A stretch of 64,000 nucleotides of DNA, taken from NCBI RefSeq assembly GCF_000151665.1, contig NW_013171817.1, positions 372,001 through 436,000 of the forward strand, given 5' to 3'. How positions within the stretch are numbered: position 1 is the first letter of the stretch; each line of letters starts with the position of its first letter. A program made the translations under genes and the position numbers. Below the pieces are notes generated by a model. It did not search any database, had not been told where the DNA came from, and was given only the letters and a program-made list of their open reading frames with translations. The stretch comes from Blastocystis hominis (lineage: Eukaryota; Sar; Bigyra; Opalinata; Blastocystidae). Shown here one piece after another: positions 1 to 11,922 of the stretch.

Positions 1-2
1 CT

Positions 3-15
3 AACAAACAACACA
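3..15 (-). terminator. 3'-end motif of the kinase gene creating a stop
   Basis: On the minus strand the sequence is TG, TGT, TGTTTGTT. The TG falls in the first two codon positions of the kinase frame, so cleavage there plus a poly(A) tail gives TGA. Reading on instead adds the residues CVVC before a TAG. Confidence 0.7.
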
Positions 16-1526
16 CTGTTTCACATATTTACACGGCGTCAGCGGATAATACTGCTGCTCCTCGATGAAGCCATTTACCACATCGTCCATCGTCCGGAAG
101 CTCATCAGTCTGATCTCCAGACCTTCATCATCTCCTACCTCGCCTCCCACTCCGCATCAAACCGTTCCTCGCACGCATTCGGCACGATCTCATCCCGCAG
201 ACTCGAGAAAAACGGATGTTGCAAAGCCTCCTACATCATCATCATCATCATCCCTTCCTCCACCGCCGCACTAATCCGCTTCGCCGGATTAAACGTCAGC
301 ATCTTCAGCATCAAATCCGCCGCATCCGCGGGCACCGCTCTCGAGATGCACTGCAAAAACGGCCGTTCTTCGACGCGTTTTCGCCTCACAAACTCGCGAA
401 CTTCCGCTTTTTCGATCATTTCCAGATCCTATTCTCAACAAAACGCATCGCTCTCACTTCCTCCGTCGGCCTGCCGAAGAAGCTGAGGATCAGGTCCATC
501 AATTTGTCCGCGTTCGGAGCCTGGGAGTGACCGCTACCCGCGGGAATGACCTGGAAAAAGGAGGATCCGTGGAGCATTTCGGCGAGAACGACGCCGCAGG
601 ACCAAATATCGACTTTGTTCGTGTAGGTCTGATCAAAACCCGATCACTCCTGGTACCTCGTTTTCCACGAGCAGCTCGGGAGGGCGATAATCGCGGGTCA
701 CGACGTAGGAAGTGAGGTTGATCGCGTTGGAACGCGCCAAGCCGAAGTCGCAGAGCTACACGCCATGAAAGATTGTGTTTTTGTGTACCGCGACGTCGCC
801 GGAGGACGTGAGGAGAATGTTCCCGGGCTTGATGTCGCGGTGGATGAACTAGGGAAAAGGGGAAACCGGGGAAAACGCCCGCGGAATGGATGTAGCGAAG
901 ACCGAGAAGGATTTGGTAGGTGATGACGCGGATTTGATCGATGGAGAGGTACTGGGGAAAAGGGGAAACGGGGAATGAAACGTTCTGTGCGTCGATGGCG
1001 ACTTCGAGGTCGAAGGAGTAGAGCGGAGAGACCATGTAGAGCATGATGGAGCGGTTTTTCTGGGGAAGAACGGAGAGAGGGGAGTACGATGTTGCGGATG
1101 TCGCAGACGTAGGGATAGCAATAGAAATCGACGATGTCGAGGACTTGGGGGCACTTGTTGAAGAAACGCAAGTAGCGGAGTTCTCTCTAGGAAAAATCAA
1201 AAGAAAAAATGGGGAAAACGAGAGAACGAATATGTGTAGTATCGAAAGTGGGCAGCAACGGAGATATTTTGATTGCCACCTTCATGTTTGTCACCTGGAC
1301 ATGAGATAAAGACATTGAGAGAAACAGAATCAATAGCGGAGCAGACAATTCCATAACTGCCGCAACCTATCGCTGCCAAGGAATGATAGCGCGCATCGAT
1401 GTGTAAAATCAGCTTCTTCACGGAATACGTCACAAAGGACCTGGAAAAGTGAGAGTGAGGAAAAAACCGCTACCGCTTCAAAAGCGCAACAGAGCTTATT
1501 CCCAAAGGATTCGGGACTGCCTCCAT
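14..1526 (-). CDS. MAPK-like (CMGC) protein kinase
   Basis: Serine/threonine kinase assembled from about ten exons separated by introns of roughly 28-41 nt. The first exon starts at the ATG at 1526 (MEAVPNPLGISS) and is joined by a 33-nt intron to the glycine loop IGCGSYGIVCSA. Then follow the VAIK-type lysine segment (MKVAIKI), the catalytic loop IHRDIKPGN, DFGLA, an activation segment with a TSY triplet in the place of the MAPK TxY, RDYRPPELL where MAPKs have RWYRAPE, and the C-lobe DIWSCG and NPAKRISAAEALQHPFF segments. The order and spacing fit the CMGC/MAPK group; the substrate is unknown. The 3' end reads TG, three bases, then TGTTTGTT, so polyadenylation after the TG would make TGA. 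A TAG also lies at the first three bases of the window. I infer a signalling kinase; the exact MAPK subfamily is not assigned. Confidence 0.85.
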
Positions 1527-1800
1527 CAAGTAATTCAACAAAAGTCTAGGTTCAACAAGAATGGAGTGAAAGCGAATCTTTCCCTCTTCATTTCTCTATT
1601 GTCCTCTGAACGTATGTGCTCGTAAAAACAGAAATCCAAGCGCGGTATTTAAATCTAGTGTGTAATTGTGGGTATTGAGACATATGTCCTTGTCAATCGT
1701 TTCTTTCGCTGGATACCTGATAGGAACCACATTTGCCAAATTCATTTTATGCCAAACTACGGTTCCCTCCCTATTTTACTTTGTTCAAACAAACACAATA

Positions 1801-4800
1801 TCACTTTCTTTGTAACGCCTGAAAAGCCACAACAAATTCCTTGAGCGCCTTCCCCTGGTTCTGAACAATACGGATAATCTCCCGAATTTTGGAATGCAAT
1901 TTGTCATCTTCCTTTTTACTCGTCGCACACATCTCCTTCACTCGTTTATTCTCCAAATCCAGTCGCTCATTCTCCCTCCGCAGCAGATTCAGCGTAGACG
2001 CCAATCCACGTCGGACCAATCGTAATGTGTCCACGATGTCCTTCAACGAGCTCATCTTCTTCGATTTATCGAACTTCGCCAGCAGACAAATATTCATGCA
2101 CTCCTCGATCAAGCTCGAGAATTCCGGAGGCAGCTTCGACTCCTTCTGCTCCTTCCTGAGCGTTTCGCTCGTTTTTTGCTCATTCGAAAGCGACCGTTTC
2201 GTCTGCTCCAATTCCACGTTCTTCTGCTCCAACTCCACCTTCAAATCCTTATATTTCTGCTCGAATTCGTTGCGTTGTTTGATCACGTCCTTCACGAATT
2301 TATCTGCTTTCTGATCGATGTGGTCGTGACCCGACGCGTACGACTGCAGAACCGCGATTTTCTGCGAGAGATCGGTGTTCTGCCACTGCAGCGAGCTCCA
2401 CTCCTTCTTCAAGCTCTCATACAGCGACTTCTGGTCCTTCAGCATCTGTCCGAGCTGCACGACGTACTCCGCCACGCTCTCGATTCGCAGCAAAATGTGA
2501 GGGAAGAAGGGTTTTAAAGCGGTGAGAATGAGTTGAAGCTGCTGCTGATACACAAGCGAAGACGACGAAGACAACGACGAAGACGACGAAGGTTGGAGGA
2601 GTTTCGATTCGGCTGTGAGTTTTTGTGCGGTCAATTCGCGGTTTTGGCTTTCGAGCGTGGCGATCATTCTCTGGAGATACGCGTTGTGGTCCTCCAGCGC
2701 CTTCATCGCCGCCTGCACCGACAGCGGCTGCGTGCTGCTCATCAATCGCTGCGACAGCATCTGATCCAGCTGCGAGAAGCTCGACTTCATGCTCTCCACC
2801 AGCCCGATCTCCGTCACCAACTGCTGCTGCAGGCGCGAGACTTCCTGCTGCTTCAGCGACAGCTGCGCGCGCACTTCGCTCAGCTCGCTGGACTCGCGAC
2901 TCTGCGCCGCGACGCGTCCGCGCAGCTCGCCCAGCTCTTGCTGCGCGCGCTGGGAGGCGAGGTCGGACTCGCGTTTCGCCATCTGCACGGAGAACTGGAG
3001 CTGCTGGACCTCGCCTTGCAGCTGCGCGATGCGCTGGTCTTTGAGCCGGAGCGTCGCGTTGAGCTGAAGATTGGCGTCGATCGGCGCGTTCTGAAGCAGC
3101 GCGTTGAGCCGAGCGCATTCCTGCTCGCGCAGAGAGACCGTCTGGCGCAGCGTGGCCAGCTCGGCGGTGTTTTTCTCGAGCTGCGCGACCGCCTCGTTGT
3201 AGAGCTGCGTCGTCTGGTCCAGCTGCGACTGTAGAGCGGCGCTGGCGCGCTGTGCGGTTTCCACTTTTTGGGTCCAGACCTCCGCCGAGGCGAGCGACGC
3301 CGTCGATTGCTGCGATTGCTGCGATTGCTGCGATTGCTGTTGTTGTTGTAAGCGAGTGATGGAGGCCTCCAAGGAGCGAATCGTCGCGAGGGATTCTTGC
3401 AGTTGCAAAGCGGCGTGCGACGATTCGCTCTGCAGCAGAATGATCTGCGTGTTCTTCTCGGAAAGCTCCGAGCGCGCAGCGGTCAGCTCGGATTGCAGTG
3501 CGTCCAGTTTGGCATTCAACGCGTCCAAAGAGCGCGTCTCCGCTTCGCGTTGTCCCACGCCCGACACATTCAGCTCGCTCGAATGAAGCGGCTGCGCGTC
3601 TGCGGGTCGCGAGCCCAAAACCGAATTCATTTGACCCATCGAATTCATCGAATTCATCGAATTCATCGAATTCATGGAAGCCAGCGAAGTCTGCGCCTTC
3701 TTCAGCTCGTCTTCCAACGCAGACAATTGCTGCGCGCGCAGCTGCAGCGCGCTACGCGTCTGATTCAGTTCCTGCTGCAGCGAGGCCATCGCGTCCTCCT
3801 TCATTGCGAGCTGCGAGCGAACGTCCGATAAAAGTCCTTCCTGCGACGCGAGGCGACTCCGAACCTCGCGAAGCTCCGCTTGCAGCGCCAAAACCTGCGA
3901 GGACGCCGAGTCGTTTTGACTCATGGAGGCCACTTGCTGCTCAAACGAAGCGATCTGGCTGTGCAGCGATCGGTTCTCCGCGAGCATCTGCTGGCTCCAC
4001 GCGTACAACTCATGCAGCGATCCGCTCACCCCTTCAGGAGTCTCAGCGGACACTTCGGCGAGCGAGTGGCCTAGAGTTAACGCGCTTGCTTCCGCAGTCC
4101 TACTCGATCGGTTCATCGCCGAACCCTGCGTCACTTCCTGCAGAAGCTCGTAGAGTTGCCGCGCCGTGCTTCGCAGCTCGGCTCGTGTCGCTTCTTCTTC
4201 GCTCTGCGCGCGTCGCACCGCTTCTTGCAGCTCCAGAACGCGCTGCTCGCTCTCCTGGTATTGCCGTCGCGAGGTCTGCAGCGCCTCGTTCGCTTCGCGA
4301 AGTCGCTGCTCGCTCTGCGATTGCATGGCAGTCGTCGATTCGACATTTTCCAGCAGCGACTTCTCGCGCTGCTCCTTCTCTGCGAGCTGGTTCTGCAGCA
4401 TCTGTACGTCGCGTTCTCTCTGCTGCGTCGTCGCATTGAGTTGCTGACTCGTAGCACTCAGCTGCTGGTTCGCAGCGTCCAGCTGCTGCTTCAGCCGGTC
4501 GATTTGGCTCTGCAGCTTGCTCACATCGCGGCCAGCCTGCTGGTTTGTGAGCGTCAGGTTGGACTGGAGCGAGTCGCGATCGTCACGCAGCGAGGCCAAT
4601 TCGCTCAGAAGCTTTTCGTGCTGCGCGTGAAGCGAAGCCAGCTGATTCTGCGCGCTCTGCGACTGGTTCTGCGCTTCTTTCAACTCATAGAAGAGCGACG
4701 TCTTCTCCGTTTCCACGCTTTGGAGCCGCTGCAACGCCTCCTGTTTCTCCGATTCCAAACTCTGCACGAGCTGCAACGTATCTCGCTTCTCCGTTTCCGA

Positions 4801-6416
4801 ATTCTGCAATCGCTGCAGCGTTTTCTGTCTCTCCGCCTCCGCACTTTTCAATTGCTGCAGCGTTTCTTGTTTCTCCATCTCCGCGCTCTGCAATTTCTGC
4901 AGCATTTCCATCGCTGCCTCGTAGTCGCGCTGTTTCGTCGCCATTTCCTGCTGCAGCGACGCGATTTCCTTCAGTTTCGCGTCCTTCTCCTCTCGCAATC
5001 GCGTGTAATTCTCCACCAACGCGTTGTACTTCTCCCCCAAATCGCGGTATTTCGTCTCCGCCTCGCGCTGCACGTCGCGAACCTGCTGCTGCAGCTGCGT
5101 CACCGCGTCCTGCGACGACAACGCCGCCGCCTTCTGCGCCTTCTCCTGCTGCTGCAGCGCCGATTGCAGCGCCGCGATCTCGTTACTGGCGTCCGACAGC
5201 GCGCGTTCCTGCGACGAACACCGCGCCAGCACGTCGCTCAGCTGCGACGCCGAGGCCTCCAGCGAGCCCACCTGCTTCTGCAGCGACCGGTTCTCCGCCT
5301 GCACGCGCTGGCTCCACGACTGCAGCGCGCGGACGGACTCCTCGACACGCTCCGGCGACTCGGCGGCCAGCTGCGCGGCCGCTTCGGCAGAGGAGAACGA
5401 GGCGAGGGATGCGGGGCTGGGGGTGACCGCGGCGCGGACCGCTTGGAGAAGATAGGCGGCGCGCGAAGCGACGGTTTGCGATTGGAGCTGCTGGGATTGC
5501 AGCAGCTGGACCTGGCTCGAGGCGCTTTCCGCGGAAACCTGGACTTGGCGAAGCGACTGGTGCAGCTGCGCCACCTCCGCTTCTTTGTCCTTCAGCTGCT
5601 GCTGGAAGGCGGAGAGGTCGCTCTGCTGGTGCTGCACCGTGCCGCGAAGCTGGTCGATCAGCTCGTTGCACTTGGAAAGCTCTTGCGAGGAGGACTGCTC
5701 GCGGAGATAGAGGCCGGAGACCTGGTCGTTGAGCGCTTTCACGTCCTGCTCGCGCTGCGATAAGTTGGCTGAAAGCTGGTTTAGTTGGTCGGAGAGCGCG
5801 GCGTTGGCTTGGTGGAGCTGGTCTCGCTCCCTGGCGTCTTGCTCGCTTTGAACGTGCAGAGCATCGTTGTCTTTGCGAATGAGGGCGATGTCGTACTCGA
5901 AGGAGGAGTTGCTCTTGAGAAGACGAGCATTGTCCTCTTCCAGCTCGCCCACTCGCGATTTTAACTCATCGATTCTTTGGACATCGTAACTCATATCGTC
6001 CACTTGCTGTTGCAAATGGTCGCGTTCCTCCTGGAGAGAGGCAATCGTTCGGTCCATCGACTGCACTTGATTTGATAACTCTGGAATAATTTCTAAGGGA
6101 GTTAGGACTTGATTCAATCCATACTATTTTGCGCTTCTTTCAATTGCTGCTCTAAGTTGTCGGCTTGACTTTGCAACATTCGTTTTGATTCTTCCAGCTC
6201 CTTGTTAGCAGCAGAAAACTCAGAATTTGCTGATTCGATTTGACTTTGCTGATCAAGCAATACAGCTATCTTTTGGTTCAGGGAATTTATCATCGATTCT
6301 GCAATTTATGGTTCCATTACAGCCATACCTTTTTCATCCACTTGATGCAAAAAAGACTCAATCTCGTGTGCTTGGGAGGCTAAGACCACCTGCATCGCCA
6401 CGGGACCCGAATCCAT
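1801..6416 (-). CDS. Giant coiled-coil protein
   Basis: Protein of about 1,500 residues made almost entirely of heptad coiled coil, very rich in Gln, Ser, Leu and Glu. The start is the ATG at 6416 (MDSGPVAMQVVLASQ), followed by a 30-nt intron, a short second exon and a 32-nt intron that leads into one long open exon. The encoded stop is TGA at 1801-1803, followed by TGTTTGTTTG about ten bases on. No globular domain, signal or membrane segment is visible. Poly-Gln stretches and a small SMN tandem repeat lie near the middle. The overall look resembles golgins, TPR/Mlp nuclear-basket proteins or centrosomal scaffolds, but coiled coil alone cannot separate these, so no function is claimed. Confidence 0.85.
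3640..3675 (-). repeat. 9-bp tandem repeat inside the coiled-coil gene
   Basis: Four copies of a 9-bp unit (cgaattcat on the plus strand) encode a run of Asn-Ser-Met in the coiled-coil protein. It stays in frame, so length changes would not disrupt the gene. Confidence 0.85.
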
Positions 6417-6749
6417 TCCTGGATCAATAAGATTACTTTACTTCAAAACAATATACTGCTGATATCAAAAAGAAAATTATGGATTGATATGGTAGGACGA
6501 GTATGTGCAACCATTTAATTTTTGAGAGTTTCAAGTGTCAGACGATTGAAAATCCATAGTGGAGCGAAAGGATTGGTTAGGGTATTGTGGTAATGAGAAA
6601 AGGCCAATTACGAGATAATTACCAAAGTTTGGATGAATTAGAGAGACAAATATGAGGACCGCGGTTATTTCATTGTTTTATGGGAGACTGTCTTTCCTGG
6701 TTCTCCAACCAGTGACTGACCAAATAATCATCAGCTAGAAGTTGAAACT
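6417..6749. other. Divergent intergenic region
   Basis: This 333-bp gap separates the start of the coiled-coil gene from the start of eL22, so it should hold both promoters. I see no open reading frame of note, no RNA gene and no recognisable TATA-type element. Confidence 0.5.
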
Positions 6750-7241
6750 ATGTCCACTGTAGGTTTTTGTTGTGATAACGAAATGGGTGCGTTTGAAGAC
6801 GGGAAAACGCTAATGGTTGTATAGCCTGCCAAGAAGATCGAGTTCACCATTGATTGCTCTGCTCCTCTGAATGATAAGGTCATGGACCTTGCCTCTTTTG
6901 TAATTTGCTGAGCAGGAGGTTGATTTCTAGGAGAAGTTCCTGAACGAGCACATTAAGGTCAACAACAAGACCAATAACCTCGGAGACGTGGTTGCTGTCT
7001 CGAGCGCTGATACCAAAGTGAGCGTGACTGTTGCTGGTAAGATGGCCAAGAGATACCTGAAGGTTTGTCCAGAAAGGTGGATTGACGCGTAGTACCTCAC
7101 CAAGAAGTACCTGAAGAAGCAGAGCCTTCGTGATTACCTTCGTGTGATTGCCAACGGAAAGACTGGTTACAAGGTTGGATGTGTTTTTTGCTGTTCACTG
7201 CTTAGCTCACCTACTTCAATGTTGAGAAGGATGAGGAATAA
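6750..7241 (+). CDS. RPL22: 60S ribosomal protein eL22
   Basis: Cytosolic large-subunit protein eL22. The five-exon protein starts MSTPAKKIEFTIDC, continues with DKVMDLASFEKFLNEHIKV, a TNNLGD segment and KMAKRYLKYLTKKYLKKQ, and ends in an acidic tail NVEKDEE, all typical of the family at about normal length (roughly 110 residues). Introns are 66, 31, 30 and 32 nt; the first, just after codon three, is longer than usual for this genome. The encoded TAA is at 7239-7241. It is convergent with the next gene, and the shared motif lies 27 bp downstream. Confidence 0.95.
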
Positions 7242-7267
7242 ACTTGTTTTCTCTGATGATTATCGAA

Positions 7268-7284
7268 TGTTTGTTCAACAAACC
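7268..7284. terminator. Bidirectional 3'-end element (eL22 / presequence protein)
   Basis: TGTTTGTTCAACAAACC reads TGTTTGTT on the plus strand for eL22 and GGTTTGTT on the minus strand for the converging gene, whose TGA is only 2 bp away. The arms TTTGTT and AACAAA are complementary around a single C. Confidence 0.7.
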
Positions 7285-7286
7285 GT

Positions 7287-8890
7287 TCACCACCACTCTT
7301 CAGACAAGTCTACGGGAGGGACAGTAGAAGACGTGACTTCGCTCGGCTGGGTGCTCAACTCCTCTTTCTCACTATTCCTGATTTCTTCCGCTTTTTGTTT
7401 ATCCTTCTCCTTCTCCTTCTCCTTCTCCTCTTCCTCCCTCATCTCCAAGACAGAGTTCTCCACGATCGACACGATCGTATCTTCGGGATTGAGCTCCTCC
7501 TGCTTCTTTTTCTCCTCCTTCAACGTCGAGAAAATCCCAGGAATCGGAAACAGCAAGCGAGCCGGCTCCTCCTTCATCTGCGCCTGGAAGTCCCGATCGC
7601 CCTTCACCTTTTTCGCTGCAAGTCGCAGTCGATAGATCATCTGCATGATCATCTTCCCCAAATGGTACATAGCTATCCGACGGGATCTGCCGGTTGGCAC
7701 AAGCAAGAATATTGGTCAATTGGAGGAGCGAGAAGTACTCTGTGCGTGATTCCTTGATCATATCGACCAGCTCCGGGTTCGATTCCTCTAAAAAAATCAT
7801 TTTTTTCGAACCCAAAACGATGAAATCGGAGCGGATCCAGCACCGACGGATGTCGCAGACTGGGTCGCTGCAGCTTCCGATGGTAGTGCGATTGGATGTG
7901 TTTGAGAATGGACAGCACGTAGGTGCGATGCACCCCGCGGTTCTCGCCGTCCTCCTCCCGGGCGAACTGGTAAAAGTCGTTGATTTCCTTCTGGACGGTG
8001 GAGGAAACGGGGCTGATGTCGAACCATCGCTCGCCCTATTGCTCATTCCCGCGGGGAGGAGCGACGAAGAGGTAGAGAGCGTAGAAGTGGGGGAGGGGAC
8101 GCAGCGATTGGAAAAGCGACACGACGTTGGACTGGGTGAGAGGAAGCGACGCGTCGACGGGGAGCGCGGAGAGATCGATCCACTGCGTAGAAGGAGGAAT
8201 AAAAAAGAAAACTTCGTCGAGGACGTCGAGGAGAGAACGCATGGAGGCGATGCGGTGCGATGGGTCGGAGAGAATCGCCGCGGCTAAGCGAGTGGCGAAG
8301 AGGGAATAGTCGTAGTTCGCGTACTGAGAGAGTGAGAGAGAGCATTGGGATGAAGGTACTTCTTCAGCAGATTCTGGAGGAATTATCGAAAGCTTGGAGA
8401 GATAGTGAGCCAATTGGGGATGGGAACGAAGCAGATGAATCCGCTCGGCAGGATTGGCTCGATAGTAGTGTCCGTATAAGGATCCGACAGAAACTGCTAT
8501 ACCTGCTCCAACGAGAACCGTTTCAAAAACATATCTCTGTTCATTAAAGAGATATCGGAATACCACCCTATTCTTATGGTTTCGAAGTTGTTTCTCTTTT
8601 AGTATTGCGTCTGCAGCTTCTTTTTCGGATAAGACATCTGTAGAAAGCGTTTGCGCGTCCTCCACGGAATGAATGTTTATTTTTATATTTTTCTATAAGT
8701 TGGTCACGAAACAATTAATATCTACACCATCTGTATAGAGAGTGCTGGAATCAGCCACAGAAGCAGATTCTTCCTCTCCAAGAGTTGAGAAAATCCGTTT
8801 CTGTTTCTATCTGTAAAATGTAAGGACAAAGACTTGTACCAAGCATTGACGGCTACGACGTAGAAGTGGAGCTACAGCTTTTCGTAGCAT
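7287..8890 (-). CDS. Presequence-bearing membrane protein, probably of the mitochondrion-related organelle
   Basis: Not recognised by family. The start at 8890 gives MLRKAVAPLLRRSRQC, an Arg-rich amphipathic N-terminus typical of a mitochondrial presequence, joined by 33-nt introns to the next two exons. One hydrophobic segment (VLVGAGIAVSVGSLY) follows a basic stretch about 110 residues in, suggesting an inner-membrane anchor with a large C-terminal domain. The C-terminus is highly charged (a Glu/Lys run, then DLSEEWW) and ends at an encoded TGA. Six exons are joined by introns of 33, 33, 30, 31 and 28 nt; the last junction is the least certain. The first two exons would be missed without splicing, because the downstream frame opens with GTG. 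I infer organelle targeting from the presequence only. Confidence 0.7.
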
Positions 8891-9005
8891 AACCCCAGTA
8901 CAAAAAATTTAAAAAAGTCTTTAAAGTCAGAAATGATAATAGATAGATACACAATTACTTAAAAGTTTGGTTTGTGTCAGGGAAGCTGTTGTCTCTTTTT
9001 GGTTC

Positions 9006-10708
9006 ATGAATATCCTTTTATTGCTACGAGGCCAAAAGTGCCGTATCGTCTGCTACCTTATCATGTAATGCAATTGGTGATGTTTAATACTGTAGAACCG
9101 TTCTATTTGTACTATTTAATTACTTTGCGTCACCTATTGATAATACTGTAGTGTGAATCATTGCTTTCCAAATAGTGTTTAAGCGATATTTTGTCAAACG
9201 AGACTTTAGATCTTTTATTAAAAAGTGATGTAAGTGGTTTTAGCTCCTGTAGGTATTTTTTGGTTTTTGATCACGAACAGCTATACTTCATACTCCTTTA
9301 ATCGATTTTTACGATGCTCCTTCTCTAAAATTCTTTTCGCGGACAAAAACTGTCTATGCTAAAGACGTATGGAAGTGGGTTCGCAACCACAGATTCCGAA
9401 ACGGGATCTCGAAACAACTCGACTTTATTGCACAAGATTTAAGCTTTGATTCCTGCAATCAAGTGATTCGTGTCCATCCTATTGTACTGGATGAGTCACC
9501 AAGTTCATTTTTCTTACCAAGTGTTGATATAGTGGATGAAACAAATGCAATTCACACTCCGGAGTTCACTGCCATTTTTGTTTGCAAGTGGGTCTACGAA
9601 GCTATGTTTATGTTAGTTATATCCGGCTAAATGTCATTCCACTCCGAGTATCTCAATGGAATGGGTGACTCTCGATGCGCCTCATCATTCTCTAGACCTT
9701 GCATTTTCATGATCCACATCACATCGGAAGAGCAGCAATCCATGCTCTCTCGTTTCCTCCAATCCCACTCCTTCCCCGACACCGTTCAAATCTACATCTC
9801 TGTCTCGGAGCCGTTCTGCTACAGCGCTACGCACTTCCCCATCAATCGTCTTCGCAACTTCGCCATCGAGCACGTCCGCACAAGCCACTTCGTCGTGCTG
9901 GACATGGACCTGCACTTCTCCGACGCCATCTACGCCAATCTCCAGCGCGCCGACCCTTCTCTCTGGGCGCTGGAGCGATCCGTGGTCGTTCTCCCCGTGC
10001 TCTTCCTCACCGAGAAGGCAGTCAACACGGCGGCGTGCCGCGAGACGGAGGCGTGCGTGCTGATGTAGAGACGGAGAGGGCGTGGGACGTAGGAGCGATC
10101 GCGTCTCGCCGAGTTCATTCGAAGAGCTGCGGCGATGTGTGAAGACGCGGAGCTGCAGCCTGGACAAGAATCGACTGGGGTCGCATGTAGGGGCGAGGCA
10201 GGGCGCTGAGGGGCAGCGATACATCGATCGGAAGTGGCTGAAGGGAGGCGCGAAGCCGCTGCCGCTGCGCTGTTTGAAGTTTGAGGGGATGGAGCCGTAT
10301 GTGATTCTGCGCCGCGCTCCGGACACGCCCTTGTTTGATCCTCTGTTCTACGACTACGGAGGGAATAAGCAGACTTTTGTCGAGTCTCTTCGGTATTATT
10401 GTGCGTGTGGAGCGCGTGGCTGACGATTAGCCGATCAGTGGTTCGTGCTGAATAATGTCTTCGCCATCGACTCGAGACATCCCAAGTCGGAGAATCGCGC
10501 TTTCTTGAGGAATAGATCCGCTTATCGCCAGCAGTTCGATGAGACGTATCGCCACCGAGCCGCGCTGAACAGCTTCCTCATCCAGCTTCGAAGCCATGAG
10601 CTCCGACACTCCCAGAAAGAAAAGATGCCGATCTGCTCGCGCTTTTTCTCTCTTGTTTTCATCAAACACAAGGACGACAAGCATATGTTACAGTATAGAT
10701 TTCGTTAA
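9006..10708 (+). CDS. GT49 family glycosyltransferase, LARGE-like, type II membrane protein
   Basis: Golgi-type glycosyltransferase related to LARGE/B4GAT1. The start MNILLLLRGQKC is followed by a transmembrane anchor (IVCYLIITVLFVLFNYF) that only appears once a 31-nt intron is removed. Then come a stem, the WNGP segment, FPINRLRNFAIEHV and the metal-binding DxD region VVLDMDLHFSDAIY. After further introns (including one of 31 nt) follow the EPYVI and GGNKQTF segments that match the LARGE EPYVVVRRD and GWNKV motifs. Length is about 480 residues. It has one catalytic domain, whereas animal LARGE has two. The splice just after LFLTEKAVNTAACRE is not resolved. The encoded TAA overlaps the TAA of the converging C2 gene. 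The donor and acceptor sugars cannot be told from sequence. Confidence 0.82.
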
Positions 10709-11618
10709 TTTGGTTGAACAGTTGTGAAAACGGTGGATGGAGACACAACCCAAGTTGGCACGTCCATCACCTTGGTATATTCTGTAGAACCCCTATTACC
10801 ATTATTATAATAATAGTAAGATGAAGAAGCTAATGTTGGATGAGGTTCAGAATAAGAGGAAGTAGTAGTAGTAGAGCATCCAGAAACAGGAACAGCACCG
10901 TGGGTGTATGGAGCCTGTATGTAACAAGTTACAGGTAAACCTTGCAAAATGCAAGAGTCTTTTGTAACAGCAGGAACTAAGGAAGTTTGTGTTTGTTGCT
11001 GAGGCAAAATAGGGCAGGACATGGAATGAATAGGAACGGCGAAGCAATTACTAGGACGAGGACAAATGCTGCCTTGAGGGGGGGATATAGAACAATTTGA
11101 ACAGCTGGCATAGGTGGCGCAGCATGTTGGCGGGTAATTAAAAGAGGGGCAATCCCCGTAAACCTTAAAAATGACACGTAATGTTCCAGCTGATCCGGAA
11201 TACTTTGGACTCGTTAAATTAACATTCAAATCTAGTCTTCAGTGAAGAACATGACATCAAACCTTGGCGACCAGGAGGTAAATTTGATAAACGGATGTCT
11301 GCATACCCAATAAGTTTATCCTTTATAAAATGGCTATCAAAACTAAGCATTAGCCCCAAGTCGAGTGAACCGTACACTTCTACCCGGAGATCGGGTTCTT
11401 TACCTGTTAGGCACATCTCATAATTCCACCCTAGAATAAAATAGGGATTTGCAAACCGTACTGGGAGAACAACCTCCGTCATGAATAACAGATGTCCTAT
11501 ATACACTCTTTCCATAAGAGATTTTAACATAAGGGTCCAGTTTACCAAAAGTACTCACATTTCTTAATCCCGTTGCTCCGACAATAACGAATGAAACACG
11601 ACACTCTCCGTGGCACAT
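10705..11618 (-). CDS. C2-domain protein with a Cys/Tyr-rich tail
   Basis: A single N-terminal C2 domain starts almost at the first residue: VSFVIVGATGLRNV, then GKLDPYVKISYGK, SPRWNYEMCL and LIGYADIRLSNLPPG. Two introns of exactly 31 nt restore SPRWNYE and GRQDLNVNL. The usual second Ca-binding Asp cluster is degraded (YGSLDLGLM), so Ca-dependence is doubtful. The C-terminal half is low complexity, with many Cys, Pro, Ser and Tyr (a YYYYNNGN stretch). Plants and protists use similar small C2 proteins at membranes, but no specific role can be given. The TAA at 10705-10707 sits in a TTAA palindrome shared with the opposing gene. Confidence 0.75.
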
Positions 11619-11922
11619 AACAAACTCTTTGCAATAGGAAAGACAGCGTTACTATAATCAGAATAATCTTGAAGTAGATTTGTGGAGAATGGAAACGATT
11701 CCAGGAAAATTCTCGGAAGAAGTTCGATTTTTAATATTTGTGTTCTAATTGTACAGAACGCGAACCTGCTAACTGTAGAAAAAGTCTCTGAAGGAATTAT
11801 CTCGATTGGTCCCTGAATGAAGGAAGGTGTACATGGTTGTACACCCACATCGTGTTTTTATTTTCGATGACACTATATACCTATCCCTCCAATTTTGTCA
11901 TTATCTTTTATTTCGATTGGTG
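11619..11922. other. Divergent promoter region
   Basis: The 304-bp gap lies between the starts of the C2 gene (-) and the apyrase gene (+). Its short open frames have no domain features. The apyrase frame stays open upstream to 11827, so a longer N-terminus is possible, but the ATG at 11923 gives the better type II anchor protein. Confidence 0.45.

Noticed and set aside
1-15. C-terminal CVVC (kinase) and CCVC (dehydrogenase, 13176-13190) as CaaX prenylation boxes
   Set aside because: These residues come from reading through the TGTTTGTT motif; the expected poly(A) cleavage removes them. The CVVM of the gene at 53881 does not arise that way and is kept as a possibility.
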